Shown here: piece by piece, positions 10,730 through 20,591 of the stretch
Layout: each line of letters starts with the position of its first letter
Position numbering within the stretch: the first letter of the stretch is position 1
Notes under the pieces: model-generated
The model's input: only the letters and a program-made list of their open reading frames with translations
Told to the model about the DNA's origin: nothing
Database searches by the model: none
Program-made: the position numbers and the translations under genes
Origin: Myxococcales bacterium
GTDB taxonomy: Bacteria > Myxococcota_A > Polyangia > Haliangiales > Haliangiaceae
DNA: 64,000 nucleotides
Assembly (NCBI GenBank): GCA_016706545.1
Contig: JADJJK010000077.1
Location: forward strand, 62,001 to 126,000
Reading direction: 5' to 3'

Positions 10730-12723
10730 GGCGTGACCTCCCGAGTAGCCAGCGCAGGCTTCTTGCGGCGCCGGCGCGTTGCGGTGAGCCCCAGGCCGAG
10801 CACCAGCAGCGGCAGGCCCACGATGATGAGCAGAAACCACACGTTGTCCTGGCTCTTGCTGTGCTTGATGGGCTTGTCGTCCTCGGTGATGACCTCACCG
10901 GCGAAGACCTCTTCGCCGCCCAGCCAGCGCACCGCGTCTTCCAGGATCGGGCCGCCGATCATGACCAGCGCGCGCTGGCCAAACCCGGCGTCCACCACCG
11001 CGTCCGCGAACAGGTCCACGTCCGCGTAGACGAGCGCGCGGAAGCCGTCGGTCTCCTTGCCATCGGCGCCCTTGGTCTTGGCGCCCTCGACGGCGGCGGC
11101 CACGTTGTAGCGGTCGCGCTTCTCGGCGGCCTCGCCCTCGGCGGCCTTCTCATCGAAGGTGTAGTTGTTGTTGCGGTCGAGCCAGGCCGACTCCATGGAG
11201 CGGATGACGAAGGTCTTCTTGGGCTTCTCCGCGCCGCCGGCGGCGGCGAAGTCCGCGTCGAAGAGCGCGCCGGAGTCCACCAGCGGCAGGCCGGCCTCGA
11301 TGGTGCGCGACAGCGTGGTGGTGGAGGCGTGCGACGAGAACTGCGTGGTCAACGCGAAGCGCCGATCTGCCGGGCTGCCTCGCTGCGGCAAGAACGAGCG
11401 ATCATCGGTGATGGAGGCGCGCTCGAAGCGCACGCCCAGGCGGCCCTCGAGCTGCCCCAGCGTGGCCTCGGCCTGCGGGTCGAGCGCGAACAGGATGCGC
11501 CCGCCCTTGGCGAGGTAGCGGTCCAGGGAGGCGAGCTCGGCGGCCTGCAGCGGCTGGGTCGGGCCCAGCACGATCACCACCGTGGCGTCGCTCGGCACGT
11601 CGCGCGCCAGATCGATGAGCCCCAGGTTCTTGGTGTCATAGCCCAGATCCGAGAGCCGCTTGCGGAAGACCTGGGTCTGGCGCGGCCGCACCTTGCCGGT
11701 GAACGAGGGATCGATCGAGTTGGGATCGTTGATCTCGCCGTGCCCGACCGCCAGGTAGGCCTTGCGGCGGTCTCGCACCAGCTTGAGCAGCCGCGTGTTG
11801 ACCTCGCGGTCCAGCGTGCGCAGCGTGTTGCTGGCGCGCTTGGAGGTGCGGGCGCGCTTGAAGTCGGTGTCGACCTCGAGCGTCTCGCTCTTCTCGCCGC
11901 GGAGCAGCACGATCACGCCGTCCTTGTTGACCCGGTACTTGGCGGCCAGGTCGGCGGAGACGTAGCGGTCGTACTCTTCGATCTGCACCTTGCCGGTGGC
12001 GGCGCGAAGGCTCGAGAAGTAGGTCCGGACCTCGTCCTTGACCTCGTTGGCCGACGGGAAGAAGAGCAGCACCTTGAGCGGCTCGCTGAGCGACTTGGCG
12101 ATGTTGATCGTGGAGTCGCCCGGGGCCGAGGTCTTGAAGTAGCTCACGTCCTTGCTGACGTTGCGCTCCTCGGCCACGCGGCAGGTGACCATGCCCAGCG
12201 CGATGGCCAGGGCCACCGTCAGGCCGGACCAGCCGATCTCGCGCACCCGCAGGTACTCCACGCCCTCCAGCTCGGCGTCTGCGCTGCGCGCCAGATCGAA
12301 GCGCTCGCGGCGCGCGGTGCCCAGCGAGAACTCGATCATCGCCAGCGGGATGATCGAGGCGATGAGCGCCACCATCCACAGCACGGTCATGGCGCCCGAG
12401 TAGTGGGTCAGGCTCTTGCCGGTGAGCGAGGCCTGGCCCAGGAGCTTCATGCCGGTGGGGGTGGTCAGCGCATAGAGCAGGAGCGCCAGCAGGCTGCCCA
12501 GGTGGCTGACCAGCAGGGTCCGCTCCACGCGGCGCCGCGCGTCGCGTGAGGCCAGCATGGCGTACGCGCGCACCGCGGTGACGCCGATGACCAGCACGGC
12601 CCCGAGCCCGGTGGCGACCATGCGCGCGCCGGGGAGGTGGCCAAGGATGCGCTCTCCGATGAAGAGCAGAAAGAGCCCGATCCCAAACAGGAGCGAGGCC
12701 CACCAGGGGGTGGCAGTTCTCAT
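10726..12723 (-). CDS. GldG-like ABC-associated integral membrane protein
   Basis: This 665-residue protein starts at ATG 12723, which forms an ATGA overlap with the permease stop; an in-frame ATG two codons earlier is also possible. Five hydrophobic segments occupy about residues 8-240 (for example LLFGIGLFLLFIG, VLWMVALIASIIPLAM and GLTVALAIALGMVTC). A large extracytoplasmic domain follows, containing PLKVLLFFPSANEVKDEVRTY, VIVLLRGEKSETL, YLAVGHGEIN, VIVLGPTQPL and GGRILFALDP, which matches the ABC_transp_aux/GldG family. A C-terminal helix LLIIVGLPLLVLGLGL ends in an RRRRKK anchor. In Bacteroidota, GldG with GldA and GldF is tied to gliding. In Myxococcota equivalents the substrate is unknown. 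Confidence 0.85.
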   Translation of the reverse strand: MRTATPWWASLLFGIGLFLLFIGERILGHLPGARMVATGLGAVLVIGVTAVRAYAMLASRDARRRVERTLLVSHLGSLLALLLYALTTPTGMKLLGQASLTGKSLTHYSGAMTVLWMVALIASIIPLAMIEFSLGTARRERFDLARSADAELEGVEYLRVREIGWSGLTVALAIALGMVTCRVAEERNVSKDVSYFKTSAPGDSTINIAKSLSEPLKVLLFFPSANEVKDEVRTYFSSLRAATGKVQIEEYDRYVSADLAAKYRVNKDGVIVLLRGEKSETLEVDTDFKRARTSKRASNTLRTLDREVNTRLLKLVRDRRKAYLAVGHGEINDPNSIDPSFTGKVRPRQTQVFRKRLSDLGYDTKNLGLIDLARDVPSDATVVIVLGPTQPLQAAELASLDRYLAKGGRILFALDPQAEATLGQLEGRLGVRFERASITDDRSFLPQRGSPADRRFALTTQFSSHASTTTLSRTIEAGLPLVDSGALFDADFAAAGGAEKPKKTFVIRSMESAWLDRNNNYTFDEKAAEGEAAEKRDRYNVAAAVEGAKTKGADGKETDGFRALVYADVDLFADAVVDAGFGQRALVMIGGPILEDAVRWLGGEEVFAGEVITEDDKPIKHSKSQDNVWFLLIIVGLPLLVLGLGLTATRRRRKKPALATREVTP

Positions 12724-13431
12724 TGCCATCGCTTCGCCTCCAGCGTCTTGACCGCGAGCAGCAGGAACACGTACGTCACGGCGAGGTAGTAGACGACATC
12801 GCGCACGTTGACGACGCCGCGCATGAAGCCATTTTGGAAGTGGATCCACCACAGATCGAGCTGTGAGAACCCGGAGCGCAGCGGCTCGTCGAGCCGGGTG
12901 GAGAGCTGGAACAGCAGCAGCAGCGAGGTGGTGATCGCCGCCGCGATCACATACGCCACGAGCTGGTGCTTGGTGAGCGAGCTGGCGAACACGCCGATCG
13001 CGATCACCGCGCCGCCCAGCAAGAACAGGCCCAGGTAGCCGACGAAGATCTGCGAGCCGGTGACCTTGCCGTTGACCTTGATGAGCAGCGGCATGTAGAC
13101 GGACAAGAGCAGCATGATGGCGAGGAAGGTGAGGGCAGAGAGGAACTTGCCGACCACGATCTCGCTGTCTCGCACCGGCGAGGTGTTGAGCAGGATCATC
13201 GAGTGGTTCTGCCGATCTTCGGAGATGAGCCGGCCCGAGAGCACGACGGCCATGAACATGGTCACGCCGCTGGTGCTCCAGAAGTACTTCTCCAGCACCT
13301 CGGCAGACAACAGCTCGCCGGCCATGGCCTGCGATTGGAACAGGATGCCGTCGACCAGGAGCAGCGCCGCGGCCACCACCCAGCCAAGCGGCGAGCGCAG
13401 GTACGCGCCCAGCTCACGACGATAGATGATG

Positions 13432-13445
<14 letters not shown>
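12720..13445 (-). CDS. ABC-2 type permease (GldF-like)
   Basis: This 241-residue integral membrane protein has six predicted hydrophobic stretches. Its opening, IYRRELGAYLRSPLGWVVAA, is the standard start of GldF/ABC-2 permeases, and LSGRLISEDRQNHSMILLNTSPVRDSEIVVGK is typical of the cytoplasmic coupling region. The start ATG at 13445 overlaps the end of the ATPase gene by 14 bases, and the stop overlaps the gldG-like start. The protein is expected to form the transmembrane path, driven by the ATPase encoded immediately upstream. Confidence 0.88.
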
Positions 13446-14382
<937 letters not shown>

Positions 14383-14772
14383 GTACTTGCCTCGGGTGGA
14401 GTCTCCCAGGGGTGCAAAACGAATGCGGTTTCCAACATCTTGGAGAGCTAGTCAAGGGGATTGGTGGTCGCTTGGGCAGTGGGCTCGTCAGGGCATGGCG
14501 GCGGGTTGACAGCGCCATTCCCTTCAGCGGCAACACCCCAAACGGCGCAGGCCGCGGGCAACCGTTGTGGCCCTGGCGCTTAATCCCGCGCGGGGCTGGT
14601 TGATGCGCTTTTTTTCGCCGGGTGGCAGATGCCGGCGCGCGGGGGCGGTCGCGCAGAATGGGTCAAGGTCTTGGAATCGCAATGATTCGGTGGGGCGCTG
14701 GTCGTCCCACCCGTGATCCTGTGTGCTGGAAGGCGCTTGGGGTGGCGTGCAAAGTTGCGGTAAAAAGCTCGG
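14383..14772. other. Intergenic region, divergent, 390 bases
   Basis: This lies between the ABC operon start (minus) and the first thrombospondin-repeat lipoprotein (plus). A TTGACA hexamer is present at 14506-14511, but no convincing -10 follows at 16-18 bases. A perfect CCCGCGCGGG palindrome (14585-14594) is followed by seven T residues at 14609-14615. No coding potential is convincing, and nothing else is recognised. Confidence 0.35.
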
Positions 14773-15975
14773 ATGGTTGCAGCAAGCTCGCTCAAGTCCC
14801 TGGTGCTGGTCCTGGGGTTGTCGATGGCGGCGTTGACGGCGTGCTCGTTCTCGGGGAGCGGGCCCACTGGCCCCGATCCGGTAGCCGACGATGATGAAGA
14901 TGGGATCCTGAACGCGGAAGACAACTGCCTCACGGTGAGCAACGCCGATCAGGCAGATGGTGACAGCGACAAGGTGGGCAACGCTTGCGACAACTGCCCG
15001 ACGGTGAGCAACGCCGATCAGGTGGATGGCGACGAGGACAAGGTGGGCACCGTCTGCGACAACTGCCCGATGACCGCGAACGCGGATCAGGCGGATGGCG
15101 ATGGCGACAAGGTGGGCTCGGTCTGTGACAACTGCGCGGCGGACGCAAACCCGCCGGTGGAGACGCTGACCGACAGCGGCATGAAGCCTTTGCAGCGCGA
15201 CCACGACGGCGACGGCCGCGGCGACGTCTGTGACTTCTGCCCGCACCTGTCTTCGACCGCGCAGGACGCGGACGGCGATGGCGACAAGATCGGCGCGCCG
15301 TGTGATCCCGACGACGCCGTGAAGAACCCGCCCGCGGAGTTCAACGGCTTCTACGATCCGCCGGTGGTGGCGGAGTGGGGCATTCCGGATGTTGGCTCTG
15401 GCTTGCAGGGCGACTGGACGCGGGTCCTGACCCCGGGCAACCGGCTGTGGTGGAAGCAGGGCGTGCTGGACGGCAACCGGCATCTGCTGCGGCGCGTGCG
15501 GGCGACGCCCTATGATGAGGTCTATGTCGCGACGCTGGTGCGGCTGCACCAGGCGCAAGCTGGCGGGCTGCGCTCGGCCGGCGCGGCGATGGGGTACGAG
15601 TTCGTGTCGCCCACCGCCTTCTACTTTCTGTGCGGGGTCCGTCACGACACCGCGACCATGGAGAACCGATTGCTCGCCTCCGCCTACCAGGACAACGTGG
15701 TGGAGTCCTCGCAGAGCGTCGCCTGGAACCCGGTGGTGTTTGAAAAGGACGCGCGGCTGGTGGGCGGGACCATCCGCCTCAACGGCGGCGGCGGCGGCGA
15801 CACCACCATCACCTGCCGCGGCACCTCCGACGATCCGGTGAACTCACAGACTACGCAGAATGACAGCCCCCTGCGCCCGCCTGGGCCCGTGGGCCTGCGG
15901 ACCTTTGGCGCCACCGCCTCGTTCGACTACATCTTCATCGTCGACAAGGCCGCCGCCCCCGCCGCGGTGCAGTAG
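14773..15975 (+). CDS. Thrombospondin type-3-repeat lipoprotein, copy 1
   Basis: This is a 400-residue lipoprotein with a signal peptide and lipobox LTAC (Cys at about 24). Residues 38-175 contain calcium-type repeats DDDEDGILNAEDNC, DGDSDKVGNACDNC, DGDEDKVGTVCDNC and DGDGDKVGSVCDNC, each ending in an Asn/Asp-Cys pair, as in the TSP3/OmpA-linker family. The C-terminal 220 residues (from about NGFYDPP) form a single domain of unknown function, containing WTRVLTPGNRLWWKQG and ending with FDYIFIVDKAA. It looks like a concanavalin-like or LamG-type sandwich, but I cannot assign it. It is anchored in the outer or inner membrane. The next gene begins 2 bases after the stop and is a close copy. Confidence 0.85.
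   Translation: MVAASSLKSLVLVLGLSMAALTACSFSGSGPTGPDPVADDDEDGILNAEDNCLTVSNADQADGDSDKVGNACDNCPTVSNADQVDGDEDKVGTVCDNCPMTANADQADGDGDKVGSVCDNCAADANPPVETLTDSGMKPLQRDHDGDGRGDVCDFCPHLSSTAQDADGDGDKIGAPCDPDDAVKNPPAEFNGFYDPPVVAEWGIPDVGSGLQGDWTRVLTPGNRLWWKQGVLDGNRHLLRRVRATPYDEVYVATLVRLHQAQAGGLRSAGAAMGYEFVSPTAFYFLCGVRHDTATMENRLLASAYQDNVVESSQSVAWNPVVFEKDARLVGGTIRLNGGGGGDTTITCRGTSDDPVNSQTTQNDSPLRPPGPVGLRTFGATASFDYIFIVDKAAAPAAVQ
15061..15975. repeat. Duplicated block, copy 1
   Basis: This block aligns base for base with 16149-17064, with an offset of 1088 up to about 15182 and 1089 afterwards, apart from one inserted G in copy 2. Long stretches are identical. Differences cluster, for example around 15402, 15613-15660, 15690-15720 and 15780. 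Third positions are conserved as well as amino acids, so the copies are recent or homogenised. Confidence 0.9.
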
Positions 15976-15977
15976 CC

Positions 15978-17064
15978 ATGCGCCCGGGGAGCTGGTGGCG
16001 ACTCGTGGCCGTGCTGCTGGCCGCGTCGGTGGCGGCGAGCGGGTGTGACTTTCCGCTGCCAGTCGGGCCCCGGGTGGATGCAGGCACAGAGAGCGATGCG
16101 TCGCTGCAGGCGGACGGCGACGGAGATGGCGTGGCCAACGGCGTGGACAACTGCCCGATGACCGCGAACGCGGATCAGGCGGATGGCGATGGCGACAAGG
16201 TGGGCTCGGTCTGTGACAACTGCGCGGCGGACGCAAACCCGCCGGTGGAGACGCTGACCGACAGCGGCATGGAAGCCTTTGCAGCGCGACCACGACGGCG
16301 ACGGCCGCGGCGACGTCTGTGACTTCTGCCCGCACCTGTCTTCGACCGCGCAGGACGCGGACGGCGATGGCGACAAGATCGGCGCGCCGTGTGATCCCGA
16401 CGACGCCGTGAAGAACCCGCCCGCGGAGTTCAACGGCTTCTACGATCCGCCGGTGGTGGCGGAGTGGGGCATTCCAGATGTTGGCTCTGGCGCGCAGGGC
16501 GACTGGACGCGGGTCCTGACCCCGGGCAACCGGCTGTGGTGGAAGCAGGGCGTGCTGGACGGCAACCGGCATCTGCTGCGGCGCGTGCGGGCGACGCCCT
16601 ATGATGAGGTCTATGTCGCGACGCTGGTGCGGCTGCACCAGGCGCAAGCTGGCGGGCTGCGCTCGGCCGGCGCGGCGATGGGGTACGAGTTCGTGTCGCC
16701 AGACGCCTTCTACTTCTTGTGTGGCATCCGTCACGACACCACGACCATGGAGAACTCGCTGCTCGCCTCGGCCTACCAGAACGACGTGGTGGATGTCGCG
16801 CAGGCCGTCGCCTGGAACCCGGTGGTGTTTGAAAAGGACGCGCGGCTGGTTGGAGGGACCATCCGCCGCGCTGGCGGCGGCGGCGGCGACTCCACCATCA
16901 CCTGCCGCGGCACCTCCGACGATCCGGTGAACTCGCAGACCACGATGGTGGACAGCTCCCTGCGCCCGCCAGGGCTCGTGGGCCTGCGGACCTTTGGCGC
17001 CACCGCCTCGTTCGACTACATCTTCATCGTCGACAAGGCCGCCGCCCCCGCCGCGGTGCAGTAG
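15978..17064 (+). pseudogene. Thrombospondin type-3-repeat lipoprotein, copy 2, frameshifted
   Basis: It has its own distinct signal peptide and lipobox (VAASGC, Cys at about 23) and a single-copy leader, followed by one TSP3 repeat. It then joins the block shared with copy 1. Relative to copy 1 it carries one extra G at 16271-16272 (ATGGAAGCC versus ATGAAGCC). That ends the first frame at 16322, and the rest of the protein continues in another frame to TAG at 17064. If corrected, the product has about 361 residues. The downstream domain has kept its reading frame and reads as normal protein, so the shift is very recent, a sequence error, or translationally bypassed. It starts 2 bases after copy 1, in the same operon. 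Confidence 0.85.
16149..17064. repeat. Duplicated block, copy 2
   Basis: This is the partner of 15061-15975. It begins exactly where the last TSP3 repeat DNCPMTANADQADGDGDKV starts, while the upstream leader sequences differ. It therefore arose by partial tandem duplication or gene conversion rather than duplication of the whole gene. Confidence 0.9.
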
Positions 17065-17115
17065 CCGCGTCGCTTCGCCGCTGCAACCGGCGGCGACCTG
17101 GCGCACAATGGGCCC

Positions 17116-18108
17116 ATGGCAGCGCGCTGCGATCTCCGAGACGTCTCTCTGGCAAGAGCCCTGCGTCGGGCTCGGCTCGGCCTGCTCACAACCGGCGCTG
17201 CGCTGGCGCTTTGGGTCGCCGGTTGTGGCGCGGCGCCAGCGGCCAAGGCCGCTCCGGCGGCGGGCGGCGCGGGGCACCTCCGGCCCAGCAGCGCCGGTGA
17301 GCTCTCGCCAGCGCTGGCGCCGCTGGCCTTCTGGCTGGGAGACTGGCACGGCCAGGACGGCGCCAGCGAGCACTGGATCGCCGCTGCGGGCGCGCTGTAC
17401 GGCGTGGCGCTGGATGGTCGGGGCGGCTTCGAGGTGATGATCGTCGATGACGCCGAGGGCGCGGGCCCGGCGGATGGCAAGCTGCGCTTCTGGGCCATGC
17501 CGGGCGGCTCGCCAGCGGTGCGGTTCGAGCGCGGCGAGCTCCGGGACCAGGGCATAACGTTCGTCAACCCGCGACACGACTTCCCCCAGCAGATCGCGTA
17601 CTGGCGTGAGGGCCCGGTGCTGCACGCAGAGATCAGCGGAGGGGGGCAGGCGCAGGCCGCGACGTTCTCGCTCGGCGACGCTCAGCCTGCGCCCGAGCTG
17701 GAGGCGGCGGATCTGGCGTTCGCGGCGGACACCGCGGCCCGCGGCATCGAGGGGTGGCTCGCCGCCTTCGAGCCGGGCGGCTGGCAGCTCCTGCGCGACA
17801 AGAAGGCCACCGGCGACGACATCCGGCGCGAGATGGGGCCGTTCCTGGCGCAGACCCGCATCACCTGGGCGCCGGCGGCCAGCCAGCGCAAGGGCGACCT
17901 GGGCTTCACCATCGGCACCGCCACCTTCACCAGCGTGGCGGATGGCAGCTCGTGGCGCGGCACGTACGTCACGCTCTGGCACCGCCAGCCCGATGGTAGC
18001 TGGAAGGTGCGATTTGACACCGGCCGCGTGGTCAACGAAGCCAGCACCCAAGGCGGCACCGAAGCCAGCACCGAAGGCAGCACCGAAGGCGGCACCGAAG
18101 CTCGCTGA
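17116..18108 (+). CDS. Lipoprotein with DUF6265-like and SnoaL/DUF4440-like domains
   Basis: This 330-residue protein has a lipobox VAGC (Cys at about 37). Residues 65-180 contain LAFWLGDWHGQDGASEHWI, VALDGRGGFEVM, FWAMPGGSPAVRF and FVNPRHDFPQQIAYW, the motif set of DUF6265. Residues 195-305 (ADLAFAADTAARGIEGWLAAF, then GTYVTLWHRQPDGSWKVRFD) match the NTF2-like SnoaL/DUF4440 fold. The tail consists of short Glu/Ala/Ser/Thr/Gly repeats. No catalytic function can be inferred; NTF2-like lipoproteins often bind small ligands. It begins 51 bases after the duplicated lipoprotein gene and may share its transcript. Confidence 0.75.
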   Translation: MAARCDLRDVSLARALRRARLGLLTTGAALALWVAGCGAAPAAKAAPAAGGAGHLRPSSAGELSPALAPLAFWLGDWHGQDGASEHWIAAAGALYGVALDGRGGFEVMIVDDAEGAGPADGKLRFWAMPGGSPAVRFERGELRDQGITFVNPRHDFPQQIAYWREGPVLHAEISGGGQAQAATFSLGDAQPAPELEAADLAFAADTAARGIEGWLAAFEPGGWQLLRDKKATGDDIRREMGPFLAQTRITWAPAASQRKGDLGFTIGTATFTSVADGSSWRGTYVTLWHRQPDGSWKVRFDTGRVVNEASTQGGTEASTEGSTEGGTEAR

Positions 18109-18219
18109 CGTCGCGCGCGCCGTCGGCGTGGGCGCGCCGGCTCATGCCGGGAGCGTCGGGGACCATGGACATTGGCCGTCGCGCCTGGGAAACTGCCTCT
18201 CGTGGGCCAGCAATCCAGC

Positions 18220-19650
18220 ATGGCGCCGGACGGACCGCTTGACCCAGACCGGCTGCGGGCGCTGCTGTTTGACGCGGTGGCCGAGGGCGACGATCAGACC
18301 TTGGCCGAGCTGTGCGCGACCCACGAGGCGCAGGTGCTCGCCAGCTTCTCCGGCTGGACCTGCGTGCCCGAGGAGTTGCGGACGCCTGACGCGCTGGCCT
18401 GGTATGGGCCGGGGCTCATCGCGGTGGCGCGGCACTTCGCGGAGGTGCGGCAGCGGCCCGAGCTCCTGCAGAGCATGATGGCGGCCCAGGAGCACCCGAT
18501 CTTCGCGTGGCAGCGCACGCTGCGCGAGGTGGAGGCCGAGATGGCGCACGACCAGCTAGAGTCGTCGGCCGCGCGGCTGCGCGCGCTGGTGGCGGAGGTG
18601 GAGTCGTTTCACGGCGAGGGCGTGGCGCTGTACCTGCCGGTGAGCTGCGGCCGGCTCGGCGAGTGCTTGCTGCAGCTCGGCGACGCGCGGGCGGCGCTGG
18701 CGCCGATGCAGCGCGCGCTGGGGCTGTGCGAGTCCAGCGACGACGTCCACGGGATCGCGGCGTACCTGGGCAACCTCTACGAGATCCACCGCTACCTCGG
18801 CGACGCGCAAGCGGCCGCCCGTTGCCTCGAGGAGATGTCGGCTCGGCAGGCTCGACAGGGGCGCCATGACGACGCCGCGCGCAGCGCCCGGCAGGTGGCG
18901 GTGGTGTGCGGCGGCGAGCCGCTGTGCCGGGTGGTGGCCGAGGTGGGCGGGCAGCCGTTCGAGCTGTCCGAGCTGCCGCCGATGCGCGGCAGCGTGCGCT
19001 TTGGGTTCGTGCGCAATCGCATCACCCTGCGCCGCTGCGCCGCGGCGGTGAAGGACGGCGTGGCGGCGGCGGAGCGCGGCGAGTCGGAGGCCGCGCTGGC
19101 CTGCTTTGCGCGGGCCGCGGCGGCCGACGCATTCGATCCGTGGGCCTCGTATCACACCGGGCTGGTGTGCCTCGAGCTGCGCCGCTACGACCAGGCGCTG
19201 GCCAGCTACCAGCGCACCGAGGAGCTGGCGCCTGGCTGGTACCAGTGCCGCAGTGATCTCTGGCTGGCCGGGCGCCTGGCCAGCGGGGAGCTGACGCACG
19301 AGACCTTCGTCAGCATCCGCCGCCTGCTCGACTCCAACCTGGCGCCGACGGCGGCGATCGCGCTGGCGCAGGAGCGCCTGCGGCAGGATGAGCTGGGCGT
19401 GCTGCAGCTCTGCCTGGGCAACGCGCTGCTCCGGCTGGGGCGCGCCGAGGAGGCCGAGCAGGCGTATCGCCGCGGCCTGGCCGTCGCCGAGGAGCCGGAT
19501 GTTCGCACCCGGCTCCTGGTGGCGCTGGGTGCGCGCAAGGCCGGCGAGGAGCAGGGCGTCCGCTGGCTGCGCGAGGCGATCTCGCTCGGGGGCAACCTGC
19601 TGGCCAGCGCCATGGCCACCGTGATCCTGGCCTCGCAGCCGGCCAACTGA
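18220..19650 (+). CDS. Tetratricopeptide-repeat protein
   Basis: This is a 476-residue soluble protein from ATG 18220. GTG 18202 and TTG 18172 are alternative starts in the same frame. N-terminal residues 1-120 are helical and contain GWTCVPEELRTPDALAWYGP. They are followed by TPR helices such as GRLGECLLQLGDARAAL and LGNLYEIHRYLGDAQAA, then a beta segment RVVAEVGGQPFELSEL and a second TPR set (YHTGLVCLELRRYDQALASY, LGNALLRLGRAEEAEQAYRRG). No signal peptide or enzymatic domain is seen. It is probably a cytoplasmic scaffold or adaptor; partner unknown. Confidence 0.75.
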   Translation: MAPDGPLDPDRLRALLFDAVAEGDDQTLAELCATHEAQVLASFSGWTCVPEELRTPDALAWYGPGLIAVARHFAEVRQRPELLQSMMAAQEHPIFAWQRTLREVEAEMAHDQLESSAARLRALVAEVESFHGEGVALYLPVSCGRLGECLLQLGDARAALAPMQRALGLCESSDDVHGIAAYLGNLYEIHRYLGDAQAAARCLEEMSARQARQGRHDDAARSARQVAVVCGGEPLCRVVAEVGGQPFELSELPPMRGSVRFGFVRNRITLRRCAAAVKDGVAAAERGESEAALACFARAAAADAFDPWASYHTGLVCLELRRYDQALASYQRTEELAPGWYQCRSDLWLAGRLASGELTHETFVSIRRLLDSNLAPTAAIALAQERLRQDELGVLQLCLGNALLRLGRAEEAEQAYRRGLAVAEEPDVRTRLLVALGARKAGEEQGVRWLREAISLGGNLLASAMATVILASQPAN

Positions 19651-19662
19651 TCGCGCCACCGC

Positions 19663-19680
19663 GGCGGCCTTGAGGCCGCC
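19663..19680. terminator. Hairpin between convergent genes
   Basis: The stem GGCGGCC/GGCCGCC has a TTGA tetraloop. It lies 13 bases after the TPR gene stop and 11 bases before the stop of the convergent yedE-like gene. No T-tract follows. It is likely a shared transcript-end hairpin. Confidence 0.45.
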
Positions 19681-19690
19681 CACGGCTGGT

Positions 19691-20169
19691 TCAGGGCGAC
19701 TCGAGCTGAGCCAGGTACCCGCGACCGAGCTTGGCGGCGCACGGCCGCGCGCGCGCCTTGCGTGCGTCGCTGTGCAGCGCGTGCGCGAGCATCCCCACCG
19801 CCATCGCCACCACGAAGGTCAGCGAGGTGGTGCTCGTCAGCGCAGTGGTCAGCGCCGGCCCAGGGCAGAAGCCGCCGAGCCCCCAGCCCACGCCAAAGAG
19901 CGCGGCGCCGCCGACAAGCTTGGGGTCAAGCGGCGGTGCGCCGGCAGGTGAAACGTGGTGTCGAAAAGCGGCGCGGACCGCTTCACGATCCAGTGCGACA
20001 GCACCAGGTGGACGCCGATGCCGCCGATCATGACGAACATGAGGCTCGGATCCCACGCGCCGGTGACGTCGAGAAAGCCCAGCACCTTGGACGGCTGGGT
20101 CATGCCGCTCACCAGGAGGCCGATGCCAAAGAGCACTCCACAGCAGAGCGCGAGCAGGTTGCGTTTCAT
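19691..20169 (-). pseudogene. YeeE/YedE-family (DUF6691) membrane protein, frameshifted
   Basis: It starts at ATG 20169, overlapping the upstream gene's stop (ATGA). The first frame gives MKRNLLALCCGVLFGIGLLV and SGMTQPSKVLGFLDVTGAWDPSL, the classic DUF6691 opening, and then runs out of frame near HLPA. The second half, PPLDPKLVGGAALFGVGWGLGGFCPGPAL, continues the family in another frame to a stop at 19691. A single missing G within the CCGGCG run near 19938-19941 explains the break. Corrected length would be about 158 residues. The GFCPGPA motif and the partner's GNGCTSGHG motif are the two halves of the YeeE/YedE transporter signature, so the pair would form one sulfur-compound channel. Confidence 0.85.
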
Positions 20170-20591
20170 TGCAGGCCTCCAAGCAGATGGTTGGCGATGT
20201 AGACGGTGACCGCCGCGGTAGCGATGAAGGTGAGCACGGCGACCAGCGAGCGCGACGAGCGCCGCGCCAGCCCGCAGATGCCGTGTCCGCTGGTGCAGCC
20301 GTTGCCGAGCCGGGCCCCGTAGCCCACGCAGATGCCGGCGAGCGCGGTGGGGCCCAGGGCCCGCACCGGCAGCTCGTCGAAGGCCTGGGGCGCCACCATC
20401 AGCGCCACCGCGCCGGTCAGCACCAGGCCGGCCACGAAGGCGCCGCGCCAGGCGCCGTCGGCCGCGGGTCGCGTGAGCAGGCCGCTCAGCATGTTGCTCA
20501 CGCCCGCCACTCGGCCGTGAAACAGCAGCAACGCAGAGGCGGCCAGGCCGATCAGGGCGCCGCCAAGCAGGGCTAGAAGGAAGGGATGCAT
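20166..20591 (-). CDS. YeeE/YedE-family membrane protein (sulfur transport type)
   Basis: This 141-residue integral membrane protein starts at ATG 20591, with GAGG 9 bases upstream. It has four hydrophobic helices and the hallmark GNGCTSGHGICGLAR (about residues 97-111). The Cys in this motif is implicated in thiosulfate or sulfur-species transfer in YeeE. It is one half of a split transporter; the second half is encoded by the overlapping downstream gene. A strong inverted repeat (20702-20745) lies 111 bases upstream of the start and may be its operator. In other bacteria such pairs are controlled by sulfide-responsive ArsR repressors, but no such gene is in the window. Confidence 0.88.
   Translation of the reverse strand: MHPFLLALLGGALIGLAASALLLFHGRVAGVSNMLSGLLTRPAADGAWRGAFVAGLVLTGAVALMVAPQAFDELPVRALGPTALAGICVGYGARLGNGCTSGHGICGLARRSSRSLVAVLTFIATAAVTVYIANHLLGGLQ

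Noticed and set aside
14506..14528. sigma70 promoter from TTGACA
   Set aside because: No acceptable -10 hexamer is found at 16-18 bases. A single hexamer is expected by chance in this length.
15844..18051. 735-residue open frame on the minus strand
   Set aside because: It is antisense to the duplicated lipoprotein and the DUF6265-like gene, which have clear signals and family motifs. It is Arg/Ala-rich shadow translation that repeats because the DNA is duplicated.
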